From Schistosoma mansoni (taxonomy: Eukaryota > Platyhelminthes > Trematoda > Strigeidida > Schistosomatidae), in contig NW_017386025.1 of the NCBI RefSeq assembly GCF_000237925.1, forward strand, positions 2,604,001 to 2,668,000: a DNA stretch of 64,000 nt, given 5' to 3'. Of the stretch, positions 47,143 through 58,802 are shown in pieces. The notes under the pieces are model-generated. The model saw only the letters and a program-made list of their open reading frames with translations, was not told the origin of the DNA and did not search any database. Made by a program: the position numbers and the translations under genes. Within the stretch, counting starts at the first letter, position 1. The number at the start of each line of letters is the position of its first letter.

Positions 47143-48630
47143 ATGGGTCGACTGACCGGGAAAAGCCGTAATTCTTCAGATAAAAGCAATTCTTTTATTA
47201 CCAATACCCCGTTCTCTGCAACTCCTTTAGAATCAGATAATGGTGGGAGTGGACGTATACCACATCCGCCGCTGGAAGACTCAGTCTCTAATTCAATAAT
47301 GAGCTCTACCCCAAGACCTAAAAGTATCGACAATATTAAGAGTGAATTAGACACTATCTATAAGCAATTAAGCGATATGCGATCTAAAGTGAGGTCACTT
47401 CCGAGCTCTTTATCAAAGCATGATGACCTTAAGAAAGAACTAAAGACACTATCACTCCTTCAAACGCTACTGTCAAAGGGTGTAGTTCCTGCTGAAATTG
47501 AAGACAGTATCAAAGTAGAATCTGTTATCGATTTTGTCGCTAGCGAAGTTACTAAACGAATAATCTCTCGAAATAACGTGATTATCTACAACATACCTGA
47601 CAACGTCGTCATTAAATCTGTAAGGAATTCTATATTGCAGGCAGCTAACCTTCAAGATAGTCCATGCCCATGTATCCGACTTAATAAAAAGCACCAGAAA
47701 TACTCGTGCCCTATCTTGTTTAGATTCCATTCCCATTTATTAGCTGAACAGTTGAAAGAATCTGAACGGCTAATCTGGGCACTTACGAAGTTTAGAAACG
47801 CTTGTATAGTCTCAGATAAGTCCACTAACCAAAGACTTACGCAAAAGCATACCTGAGACGAGAATTACATTGTTGAGATTATAACAAACCCCATTGCCCC
47901 AGCAGTTGAACCCATTGAAGCAGCTAACCTATATCGTGTTAGTCAGTACACTGATTTACCAATGAAGAGTGCTAGTCTGTCTCTCATGCCTGCAGTCAAC
48001 TCAGATAACCAATGTATATCTGATGGAGACACTAATCCGATAGTTTCCAGTGTAGCACTAGAAGTCCATAACCAAACACCTAGTTCTAATGTAAAGGCTC
48101 TTAAAAACACTGTTAAGATTAAAAAGTCTATACCAGGTAAGAAGAAAGTATATACAAAACCTTCTGGTTCCAGAACAAATGCCAAAAATATTACGATGGC
48201 CCTACCAAACAAAAATATATTTTCCGACATCATGCTTCACCCCACTCATCGTCGGGGAGGTTATAAGGTCACACTTTGTTCAAACGCCGCACAAGGCGGC
48301 CACTACGACTATTGTGTAGACAGGCCTAATATTAGACAGATTGTAGTAAACCAACGTGTCCCATGGTTACTCTCAAGTGTTTTAAATATTAAATTTGTAA
48401 AATGTAACTTTTCTCATCACTTTCCCAATGGACACTCTGAACTACTAGGTTACGCATCATCAACTCAACTCCAACTAGGAGGTGCCTGTCTTAGCTGTCC
48501 ACCAAGTCAAGTTCAACAAATTAATCCACCTCATCAAAATAATGATTTTTTTGGCCTCCAGAAATCCATGATTCCACTAGCACTACAGTTTGTTCAAGCT
48601 ATAGCCCATACGATCAGGCAAACATATTAA
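47143..48630 (+). pseudogene. element D ORF1, one internal stop
   Basis: One frame runs from ATG 47143 to TAA 48628-48630 and is interrupted only by TGA 47854-47856. It would encode 495 residues without that stop. A coiled coil is likely in IKSELDTIYKQLSDMRSKV and KKELKTLSLLQTLL. It is followed by a strand-helix region (NNVIIYNIPDNV) that resembles the RRM-like fold often found in LINE ORF1 proteins, and by a basic linker (KKSIPGKKKVYTKPSG). ORF1 proteins bind the element RNA. I see no zinc knuckle. The preservation contrasts with ORF2. Confidence 0.65.
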
Positions 48631-48709
48631 TCCATAGCCCAGGCAAATCTAGAACACCTACCATAGATAGGGAAGCTCTCGGTTTTTTTACACTCCAGAT
48701 TCCCTTTTT

Positions 48710-51300
48710 AAACTCATTACTTATCAATGTGCGTTCACTTCTGAACAAAATTTCAACCCTGAGAACCTTAGCTTTTCTAACCAAGCCTTCTTTCATACTT
48801 GTCACTGAAACATGGTGCTCTCAAGCAGTATCTGGTTCAGAATTAAATGTCCAGAGCTATCGACTCTATCGCTGTGACAGAGAAACTAAGCGAGGATGTG
48901 ATTGTCTTGTATATGCTTTGGATGGCCTAACAACTAATACAGTTTGAGACAGTATCTTGAATGGTTTACCAAAATCAGCCTGGATATCAGTCAACACTCT
49001 AAATCGTAGTCTACTCCTGGGATGTATTTACAGAGCTCCTTATAGTTCGGATAATGTGAATGAGTTATTATCAACGCATTTATACATGCATCTGCTCTGA
49101 ACTTCAATGCGAAGGTTATCACTGGGGGTTTCACTTATCCTGGGATCAACTGGAGTACCGGTAGTCGTCAGTCAAGTAGTGATGAATTTTCGGCAATCCT
49201 TCATCTGCACTACTGATCACAGTGGGTTCGTACTCCAACAAGGGGTATTATTATGCTTGATCTAATATTTAGTAATGTCATCCCACTATCTGTACAAGTA
49301 TACAATGAATTTGAAAGTAGTGACCGAAAGATAGTAATTTGTGCTTTCCCTGTCTATCCCTCTTATAACCGACCGACTGAAAAAACCTGCCCATATAGAG
49401 ACCATAGGCATGCTGACTGGGACCGCTTGAGTTCACTGATTAAACTTTCAGACTGGGATGATTTTTTTCATGTGATGGTCTCATGGATGCCATTGACAAA
49501 TTCTGTTTGATCGTTAACTGTTGTCTAGATTCCTGTGCACCAATTGAAACGTACAGGTTTAGTAAACCTTACGAATCATATACACCAGATAAATATCGCA
49601 ATAAACTAATGCGCCTACAGAAACGTTATTTTAAGTCAAACGACTTCATGGTAGTTGTACAAACAACAATGATTTTTCACCAAATTAAAGAGAAACATTG
49701 GTTAAAAGCAATTTTTGAGGAGCTATTAGCGCTTAGTACTAGGTCAAAAGTACAAAACTTAATTCTCCTTTTCAATAAACGCTCTAAATCAACTCAAAAT
49801 GTTGATATATCATGCGTCCCGCATAATAACAGTTCTATATAGGACTTCAAAACTATAGCAGACCTTTTCAGTGGTATTTTTGCAAATGGCGAAAAATCCA
49901 TAAATGGGGTTGTTTCAAGAGTTATATGCGTGACTAGCAACTCAATAAAATATATCTCCTTCACATGCTTGAAAATTATTAGGGCTTTAAATACCCTTAA
50001 GGTTTCGAGAGGTCATGGAGCAGACAGGAATTCATAATTTCTCTACAAGTATGGTGGTACGGATAGTCCATTTCTTCTTCTGAAGCTGTTTGCTCTCTCT
50101 ATGGAATCAGTTTCTTACCCTTACTGTTGGAAAACCGCGTACATCATACAACGTTACAAATCTGAAGATAAGACAGGCATGAACAATTATCGGCTGATAA
50201 ATATTATTCCCGTTGTCTCTAAGATTATGAAAAAAATTATTAGTGACGAACTAGCCAACCATTTACTGACTGAAAAATTTATCAATGATACGCAACGTTG
50301 ATTTCTTAAAAATCGATCTTGTATGACATATTACTTTGACTTCTTTAATTTAGTTTATTCTCTACGTAGCCAAGGTTATCTAGTGTAAGTGCTGTACATG
50401 GACATTTCTACAACCTTCAACATGGTTAATCACCAACCTCTGTTGGATACACTAGCATTTTATGGGGTTCAAAACCCTTTTGCTTGGTTGATTTGATTCA
50501 TTCGTCAGCAACTGACATCAAATAGTTAAAATTAACTCCTCATTGTCGAACGCTGCCCTTGTTTGAATTGGTGTAATAAAAGGTAGTTTTCTTAGGCCCT
50601 TCACTATGTTTAGTGCTTATCAATGATTTCTGTGAACGTTTTTTGTGTAGGTAAGTCCCTTCTGTATGCAGATGATCTTAAAGTAGTGCATTCATTATTT
50701 CCACATGAGTTGAACAATATTCAAATTGAATCATCATGGAGCATAACAAGGTGGCACAGTGGTGATCATAATGGTAGCAGGGGCTTGGTACAGCTAAATG
50801 TGGATGGATATGCCTCGGTGATGCATCATTCAACTTAGATCTTACCATAAATGGTGAAGTGTTATCTAGATTACATTCAGTATTAGACTTGGGACCTAGG
50901 TACTCCTAAGACTTATCGTTTACAGAACAGATATTTAAACAGACTTCCAAGTCTCAACGTCTTACAGATTACATGACTCGAAATCTTTTTAACAATGAAT
51001 CACGTATTTTAATGTACAGAGTTTTTGTTCGACCACTCCTAGATTACTGCGCCTTTATTCTTAGTGCACGCATAAAGGATAAATTGAGGCTGGAATCAGT
51101 ACAGAGACGATTTACATTTTGTATTCTTGGAAATAATTGTAAGTTGACTTGTAGTTCTAGATGTAATAAACTTGGATTCTACCCTTTATAGAAGAGGAGA
51201 CTCAAACCAAACCTTTTCTTCTTTTTCTTCTTCAATATGCAGAAACTTCTCATTACGACATACGTAACTGCTTGTCACTAGTGAAACAAACCCATTCCAA
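48710..51300 (+). pseudogene. element D ORF2 (endonuclease and reverse transcriptase), decayed
   Basis: The endonuclease start is read as INVRSLLNKISTL, SFILVTETWCSQA and a GCIYRAPYSSDNV block. A MLDLIFSN block lies at 49253. Reverse transcriptase motifs are WKTAYIIQRYKS and NYRLINIIPVVSKIM (50130-50240), then LYMDISTTFNMVNH (50394-50435), LLYADDLKVVHS (50656) and the C-terminal YRVFVRPLLDYC block (51010). Frame changes occur at least four times with many stops. Confidence 0.75.
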
Positions 51301-51520
51301 ATCATCTCTCCATATGAATTACTTTACCTGTAAATATTCTAGACTCTGGAATAATCTGCTACAATTTATCCGCACTATAAAATCACCCTAATTCTTTGTT
51401 CACTGCATTGATGCAGATTGCTCCTCTAAAAATGCATTAAATATTTTAGCACTTCTAAGTGTATCTTACTCCACAAGTGAAATTATAGGAACTTTAAGTG
51501 TTTAACCATTCTTATCGGTG

Positions 51521-52404
51521 AATTCCCTTAGCAAAACCGATTACATGCTATCACTTTGCGTTAACATTGACCCTAGCAACCTTAACTTATTTTAATAATG
51601 TTTAACATGAACAGTGGTAAACCTGACAGGTATATTTTGGTAATCATCGTTTTATTGTTCCGTGCACTCTGTTTTCATTCTACTTTCTCTAGTTGTAGAT
51701 AAATATCAATAATTCGTTCTGGTACAGGGAATAACCTTAAATAACATTGTTTGTAGATTAACAGGCTATCCACTTGAGAAAAAAATTAAAGGTTCCGTGC
51801 CGATGCATTGGATCGCTGTATGCATATCATTAATTTACTACCTAAGCAATTACTGAACTAAAAAACCTAAAACAATCTTATGCCACATGTTTGTTCCCTA
51901 CATCAAATGTTGCTATTTATATCAAATTGATCTTGCCTGTAAACTGGCTTGAATTCTGTAATTAGTATTTCCAGAATATATATATTATTATCACTATAAA
52001 TGTAGATAATAAATACACTAGAGTCCAGTTATCATAATAACAGACAATTGAGAACGAGAGATATGTTTCTGTATCAGTGCACTTATGAGCGGTTATTAGC
52101 GTGTTGTGCTATGGAGGATTCAAAACAGAAGATGAAAATTTTGGGTCATGCAACTTTGAATCGCTATTTTACAGTCCTTCATGGTACAAATTATGGGAAT
52201 TAATGGAAGAAATGCAAATGGTATCGAAAACTAATTACAAAATAAGTTTGTCGTGACTATCTCCACAGACTAAAAACTACTCCGGGAAAGAAGGGTTAGG
52301 TACATTTTGATTCTCTCCTTTAAAATTCTCGAAAATACTACTTACTATTCTCGTGATATGGTTCTTGCCCAAGGCACATATGCATGTGACCTTCGAAATG
52401 AAGT
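51521..52404. other. unassigned sequence after element D
   Basis: I recognise no feature in this stretch. Confidence 0.5.
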
Positions 52405-52670
52405 TGTAACAGCTCAGGTTGGTTGGTTAAGAGTTGACCCCAAACAACCAAGCATATGCTAAAACAGTATTGTTCAAGTATTCATTCACTTCCTTACTTT
52501 TTGTAAGCGTTATATTCCCTATTATCTTATATCGAATGTTGAGAGCCCTTGTTTATGTGAACAGATAAGCCCAGGCTCCACTGTGACTGCGCGAAGATCG
52601 AAATAAAGACCTATTCACTACTTCTCTGGTTTCTTCCATCAATAGCACGAGGGTTACCTTAAGGCACGAA
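52405..52670 (+). repeat. probable 5' LTR of a gypsy relic
   Basis: The stretch starts TGTAACAG, contains AATAAA at about 52602 and is followed by TGGTGAG near 52673. The primer site of the 9.5-kb gypsy element starts with the same seven bases. No second LTR was found, so the ends are uncertain. Confidence 0.4.
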
Positions 52671-52868
52671 AGTGGTGAGCTCTTTTTGAACACAAATTTA
52701 ACCTCATTTTCGTTATTAACTTTTTTTTTACTTAATCGTAAAAGTAGACCTGATTATCCGTAAACTAAGTTGAGTATATAACTAGTTTATTCCGTATTAT
52801 CTTAAGTTATTCGTGTTATAGTAACCATTTTTCGTACTAACTTTATTGCTATATTTGCCACATACCTC

Positions 52869-53395
52869 ATGTCAGACTCAATAGAAACCCATAATCTGGA
52901 GGATTTGTCACCAGTGGAGATAGACACTAGGTGATCGGTCGCCGTCACAGTTTTTGCGTCACCTCCAAGTGTTAATGGGTGATAACACAGTGGATGAAGC
53001 AGTCCTAAAACAAGGATGGATACAAGCTCTCCCATGCTACGTCCAACACTGTTTGGATGCACAAGATCCTGAAACCTCATTATCTCATTTAGCGCGTATA
53101 GCCGATAGAATAATGGAGAGAGGTCCTCCAACTGGACCAGGCACAATAAATCACACACAAAAAGTAGAATCAGCAAAAGACCCCGTCATAGAAGGACTCA
53201 TTGCGAGTATTAAGAGTCTCACTGAGGCTGTCACCAGAATGCAAATGGGTCATAGAAACAGGAGCAGGTCACCACAACGACCACGATCCAAGTCACAAAA
53301 CAGGTCACAAATGTCCAGACAACCTGGGCAGTTTTGTTGGTACCACTGGAAGTTTGGGGTGATAAAAGATATAGTTATTAGTGTTTTTTAACACT
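52869..53395 (+). pseudogene. gypsy Gag remnant 1
   Basis: The part from 52954 reads LQVLMGDNTVDEAVLKQGW, SLSHLARIADRIMERGPPT, a basic Arg-Ser-Pro stretch and then FCWYHWKFG, the start of the same CX2H knuckle as in the 9.5-kb element. The frame is lost inside the knuckle. The capsid N-terminus is deleted. Confidence 0.75.
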
Positions 53396-54938
53396 TTACT
53401 CTGTTGATTCACCTTCCATTCTGAAAAATAGAGTTTTTTTTCTAACTGCAACTTCCCTTCTATTATTTGAACAGACTCCACTTTGTTAAATTTCACAACG
53501 CACTGTTCTATAATAATGCATTCTCTTATCTGGGGGCTCTAACCACATTTTGCTCTGGCAAAGGGAGTATGAAATCCAAACTACGTTTGGGTGAAGAATA
53601 ACTGTAGGGTAAAAGTGTAGTAACGCATGTTGTCCAATCGAAATCAGATTGAGGTAACAACGGTTCTAACTTTCATCATAAATACAAATGTACAATTTTA
53701 CCTAAACAAATATTACCACTCAGTTATTCAACCAATGACTGTTCCCACAATAATCGATCTAGATTACAATAAATAGCAAAATGATAAAAAATATAAGAGA
53801 ATTACCGACCGCTCCAAAAAATAAGTATTATAGTATCCTTTCTGGATAGATCAAGTAAAAGATGCGCTCAATATGTTGCTTTATAACACAAAGTGTTTCC
53901 AATTCTGGGGAAGTGCTCCAATTCACAACCTAAATGCACGACCCCAGTCAAATCAAACAACACAAAGAGGGAACAATCAACATGGACAAAATATTAATTA
54001 AAGCAACATATATTCAGTTCAAGAAGAAACATAGAAACCCAGTTAAAGCAACAAAAAAATGAGAAAACTATTATGAAATGAAACATTAAAATATCAAAAG
54101 AAATCAAAAAAGATTAAAAATAATGTACAAGTAAAGAAACCATTAAGAACAAGTTGCAAACGTATGCATGGAGAGATTTTCACACACGAAACCTTCAAAA
54201 TGGATCTTACAAGTAGCTAGTATGAGTTTAATCTACTAATTTGTCATACCTCTGTCTGTCCTAATATAACATATTGAGCATTGTGTAGTGTTTACATCCA
54301 AGTGCCTTTCCACTCCTTTGTCTCTCTCTTTTCAGCATCGTGCTCTCAAAGTACAGGTATAGAGATTTTTGCGCCTGAAACAGGTTTGACATACGAGCCA
54401 TTTAAGGTCACAGCTCATACCAAGCGCTCTATGAATATTCTTCATAACAAAATCAAACTTGAAAAAATTGGTGGTGCATAAATATTTATCACGATCAGAA
54501 TCCTAACACAGTAATACCGAGTTTGAACTTCGTAAGCAACGTGGACTCGATGCCATTTTGGGAAAATATTTTAAAACATGTACCCAGTGTAATACTAAAA
54601 CACAAACCAATTCATTAACGCTATGAGACATATGCATGAATGTTATGTCTTTTATTTTATTGACTTGATTTATTTAACAGTCCTACTTAAGAAGCATAGT
54701 GCAAGCAAAACAACCTTGTAACTTATAGATCATGCTCTGGCAGAAATATATCATATTGTTATATTATAATTATAAACCTTGTGACTACTTTTCATGTAAA
54801 TTTCATATATATATATATTTGTCACACGGTATTTGTGTTGGAGCAACCATTTTACATGTTAAGATCAATTTAGACTGAAATTCTGGAACATCAGTGCAAT
54901 TTTTACCGATAGACATGGAGAAATAAAGTAAGTAAAAG
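53396..54938. other. unassigned AT-rich sequence
   Basis: I see no gene or known element. An (AT)n run lies at 54808-54822. Confidence 0.5.
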
Positions 54939-55230
54939 ATGGACACTGTTATGACCACAGAAGCTCGACTCTCAGAAGTTGGTCGTTGTGACATTGAGTT
55001 TTGTTATGCTCAACCAGAGCATTATTTCACGAGCCCCAATGCTAAACCTGGTGGAATTGGCCACGAGGATTTACGCACTGTTCTCCCTCTTTTAGTCACC
55101 AAGGGGGCCCGTGACTTAATGTTGAGTCCCCTAACCGTTTTGTGGCCCGTCATTTTGACGCCAATTAGATTGAAAAATGATGCTGTTCATCGGAAAACCA
55201 CTTTAGTGGCCCTCGAATATCTGACTCTAG
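54939..55230 (+). CDS. possible isolated exon, unassigned
   Basis: An ATG at 54939 opens a frame with host-like composition: CDIEFCYAQPEHYF, NAKPGGIGHEDLRTVLPLL, TKGARDLMLSPLTVLW and a closing LVALEYLTL. A usable donor (CTAG before GTAGAT) falls at 55231, in phase 1. The last third resembles the HEAT-like repeats of PACRG-type proteins in spacing and style, but this is a weak impression. It could be a first exon or a retrocopied fragment among gypsy relics. No partner exon was found. Confidence 0.3.
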
Positions 55231-55749
55231 GTAGATCGCACGAATGATTGTTATCGAAATATACATGTCGCCAACTCACGTATATAATCATCAACCTGAA
55301 TCGCGTTAGTGAATAACGGAATTAAATAAATCAAATAGGGAAATGAACTTTTAAACACTTTTACTTCGTATAATCATTGATCGTATAGAGAAGCAAGATA
55401 TGATGAGCAATGGAGAAGGTGGGTGAGCCAACTCAGTTTAGCCGAGTGTGAATCGATATTTATAGTCAGACAAATATAGGTCACCGACAAATAATGAGTA
55501 GATTAAGTAATTAACATGATAGATCACATAAAAACAGTCAAAATTAATAGGTGAATAAGTGAAAGGATGAAAATGTGGCTTGAGAAGAACCAATAGATTG
55601 GTCTGTTCAGAAGCTAGAATAGCCTATGTAAGCTAGACATAGTACCAGCCACTACGACCTCAAAACTATACACCATTTTAAGACTCTAGCTAGTGAACCG
55701 TCTATCTTTATCACACGGTTAAGGAATGCAACCAATTTTTCAGGGCGAA

Positions 55750-56250
55750 AGATCAACCGATAGGTCGGAATCACAGTTCTTATGTCACCCCCGACTCTAA
55801 GTAAACGAAAGCGTTATGGGTGATACAGCTCCAAAACAAGGATAGAAACCATCCCTCATATTTAACATCAAACACTGTGTAGATATGCAAGTCCATGAAA
55901 TCTCTTTAATTCATATGGCGTGTATTGCAGATGCAATAATGGAAAAAGGTCCCCCAACTGGATAACGTACGATAAATCATACACAAAGGGAGTAATTACC
56001 AGAAGACCCGGTCATATCAGAACCCAGTGCGTGTGTTAGAAGTTCCACAGGGACTGTTGCTGAAATCCAAATGGATAACACAAACAGGGATAGGTCATCA
56101 CAACGACCTAAATGCAAGTAACAAAACTGGTCACAAACGTCCAGACAGTCTGGGCAATTCTGTTTGTACGATTGGAAGTTTGACGGCAACTCGATCGAAT
56201 GCAGTCAGCAGGCCTAAACAGACTCCTAAGGAGATAGGAAACGGATAACC
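55750..56250 (+). pseudogene. gypsy Gag remnant 2
   Basis: This aligns with remnant 1 (ATGGGTGATA start, a GCAATAATGGAAAAAGGTCC block and an RPDSLGN-FCLYDWKF end) but in broken frames. It is a second, more decayed copy in the same orientation. Confidence 0.7.
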
Positions 56251-56349
56251 CCTCCATAGATGGCGAAGGCGGAGGTGGAGTGTCTAAATAATCGCTTGTT
56301 TTGTACTGGAGACATGTACCAGACTGTTATTCGAGAATAAACTATTATT

Positions 56350-56826
56350 ATTAATTCACATTCGAATGTTCTGGTGGACACCGGTGCTGAATTCAGTATC
56401 ATTTACCAGAACAAAATCAAGCTGGGTCGAAAAGTTTACCAAGTTACTCTTCAAGCTTCAAAGAAAACTAAAAACGTGAGGTTCGGGCAGAAGACTTCGA
56501 CACTGGACTCGGCGTTTAGGTAGAAGTTACCCTAGCTGTTCATTGTAGCCAATTTGAATCTTACAATACCAGGAATGGACTTTTTAAGGAGATATCAATT
56601 TATAATCGACACTAAGAAGCTATGTTTGACACTTAAAGAAACTTCAAGCTCCACAAAAGACAAAGGAAGTCACATCACTCCTTTAAATTTGGTACACACT
56701 CTGCAAGTAACGACTATTAAGTTACAGGATATACTCGCAGAATCTCCAAGCCAAAGCAAACCTGACCACCAACCTCTTAAAAGTAAGCTGATGGTAAGTC
56801 ATGGAATCCAAACTTTAGGCTTGTAG
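56350..56826 (+). pseudogene. gypsy protease remnant
   Basis: VDTGAEFSIIYQNKIKLG at about 56375-56425 gives the aspartic protease active site, and IPGMDFLRRYQFIIDTKKL at 56567-56625 gives the closing block before reverse transcriptase. One stop at 56521 lies between. Reverse transcriptase does not follow. Confidence 0.75.
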
Positions 56827-57006
56827 CGGTATTGGTTTTTAATCAAGCGATCTTTGAAGCTGTGAGTATGATTAATGGGAAGATTTAAATGCGGAGTGTG
56901 ACACTTACAAAAGATCAACACTGGTGAACGCAGCAACAAGGAATCGGAATGGCAAGGCTCAGCTACGCAAGCGTGGACACTCTTTGCAACCTACTGCTCT
57001 TTGGGT

Positions 57007-57172
57007 TGGATATACTACCCTCTCTCCATTCTAAATATGTTCTTCAGGACTGTTAGATGTTATATTGCTAATTGTCATGATAGGAAGCGTCTGTGTAGAC
57101 CTTGACTTGACTTCCACTTAAGATCTCATAGATTAGGTAGTCAAATCATGTCGTATTTACAATTTTGGGATT
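57007..57172 (+). repeat. dispersed repeat copy 3 of 3
   Basis: See 43563-43735. This copy is followed by a short AT run. Confidence 0.6.
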
Positions 57173-57659
57173 ATTATATATATATGTACTAATGTGGTGA
57201 CGTCTAGTCGAGGACGAACTATGATCACCACTACAATCCGATTACGCGCCCAGCAACGACTTTGATAGCTTGCAAACCAGAAGACTTTAATTAGCCCAGA
57301 TAAAGTATATTTATTGTCGATCTCGTGGTATCGAAAGAATACCGAGACGTGCCAATGAGTACAGGCAAAATGGGCAGAGCGTAAGAAAGTTCGAACCGAA
57401 CAGGGCGGATAGCGGAACCAGAAGTGAGTCAGATACAGTTACACAAGTACAGTAAAGCAATCGCTGGTACAATTGGTTACAATAATAATTGTTTCTGTTA
57501 TTCCAATCGTGTTATTATCGAGACAAGCCGGTCACTACACTAATATCAAACTAGACCATTCTTTCACAAGCTCACCTGTGTTTGCTTGATCCAGGAGATT
57601 AGGACCAGGCAATCTTGAAATAGCTAGGGCCGAACTCGACAGCATGTGCTACAGCAGTT
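57173..57659. other. unassigned, LTR-like composition
   Basis: The stretch after 57195 is richer in GC than its surroundings and has an LTR-like feel (a CCAATGAGTACAGG-like block, a TATA-like AAGTATATTTATT near 57304), but it has no second copy in the window to support that. Confidence 0.3.
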
Positions 57660-58620
57660 AGTTCAAATGGTTCAAATGGTTGAGGACGGAATAGAAGAAG
57701 CTTTCGCTTAACGGGCTTCCGTGTCTAGTAGCAGTGGATCACCAATACCTCCATGTAAGAACCTAGGTATATGAACGATAATAGAGGAAAACAAAAGAAT
57801 TTGGTAAATCATAATAATATGTTATCCTTAGTCCTTAAGAATAAGTCAAGTTTCCTCTTAAAGGACTCCTGGGAGGTCGCTTGGACTAGCTCAGTCGGCA
57901 GCGAATTCCAGCACTTGACAACTCTAACGGAGTAGAAGTTGTGTCTGCAGTCTGTTCTGCTATGTAGGGTCTCCAATTTCTGGGTGTTACCTCTCAGGTT
58001 AGTGTTATGACTAAGCTTAAGAAGATGTTTAAGGGGATGACCAGAAGTATTAAGGATACTGTAAGTCATAAGAAGATCACCTCTAAGACGCCTGTACTCT
58101 AACAGGTAAAGGTTAAGTGATTTGAGGCGCTCTTCATAAGGTTTGAATTTGAGTCCCCGAACTGATTTCGTGGCTCGACGTTGTATACGTTCCAGAGTGT
58201 CCTTATCCTTTTGGAGTGAGTGAGGAAATACTATGTTTCCGTACTCTAAATGGGGACGAATAAAACTGTTGAAGATTATATGGAAGGTTCTACCGTCAAA
58301 CTGGCCAAAAATGCGCTTCAATGTTACCAGTGCAAGGTTTGCTTGAGAGGCGTTTTTGTCACAGTTCGCATACGATTTCAGGTCGTAAGGTACCAACACT
58401 CCTAGATCTTTTTCAACTTGGGAAACTTCTAGAGGGGAGTTACCTAAGTTATAACTATAGCCTGCAACATATCTCAGATGGACTATCTTGCACTTTGAAG
58501 TGTTGAAGTTAAGTCCGTTGTCGTCTGCCCAACTTTGAAGTCGAGTCAGATCCTCCTGAAGAACTAGTATATCATTATGATTACGTATCTCTCTCCAAAG
58601 TTTCACATCATCAGCATCGT
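57660..58620 (-). mobile_element. element A copy, 5' truncated, young
   Basis: The minus-strand copy begins inside the reverse transcriptase catalytic motif (ADDVKLW, cut near 58620) and ends with the element A tail and two CCATTTGAA units at 57660-57680. Its coding part has no stop. It supplies the uninterrupted 3' untranslated region that element B split in the 16-20 kb copy. It ends about 180 bases upstream of the otubain start codon. Confidence 0.88.
57809..58619 (-). CDS. element A reverse transcriptase C-terminal part
   Basis: The open frame is 265 residues from 58606 and runs from the second half of the polymerase catalytic motif through LQEDLTRLQSWADDNGLNF, VEKDLGVLVPYDLKSYAN, the FNSFIRPHLEYGNIVFP block, ERIQRRATKSVRGLKFKPY and CWNSLPTELVQATS to the end. 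Domains upstream of the motif are absent, so it cannot encode an active enzyme, but lack of stops shows a recent insertion. Confidence 0.88.
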
Positions 58621-58639
58621 AAGCATCCCCTCTGCTTAT

Positions 58640-58802
58640 GGTTCCAAAGAAGAGTTAGGGCGATTGTTCGAGGATTATAGATCCCTCAGCCGTCACCACA
58701 GCGCGATAAAGATATTGGACATAGGATTTTAAGGTCGTTGGGGGGCGCGTGGTTGGTCTTGTCGTCAATGGGTATTGGTTCGTTTTTTTGGAATATCTCG
58801 TA
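58640..58802 (+). promoter_or_regulatory. likely otubain promoter or 5' leader
   Basis: This stretch between the truncated LINE and the start codon is richer in GC (GTTGGGGGGCGCGTGGTTGG at about 58737-58756) than its surroundings. No TATA box in a convincing place was seen. The assignment rests on position. Confidence 0.35.

Larger units (their letters stand above)
47100..51520 (+). mobile_element. old non-LTR retrotransposon, element D, with ORF1 and ORF2
   Basis: A coiled-coil ORF1 is followed by an endonuclease-reverse transcriptase region in the usual LINE order. ORF1 has one stop. ORF2 has at least four frameshifts and many stops. The ends are approximate. Confidence 0.75.
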
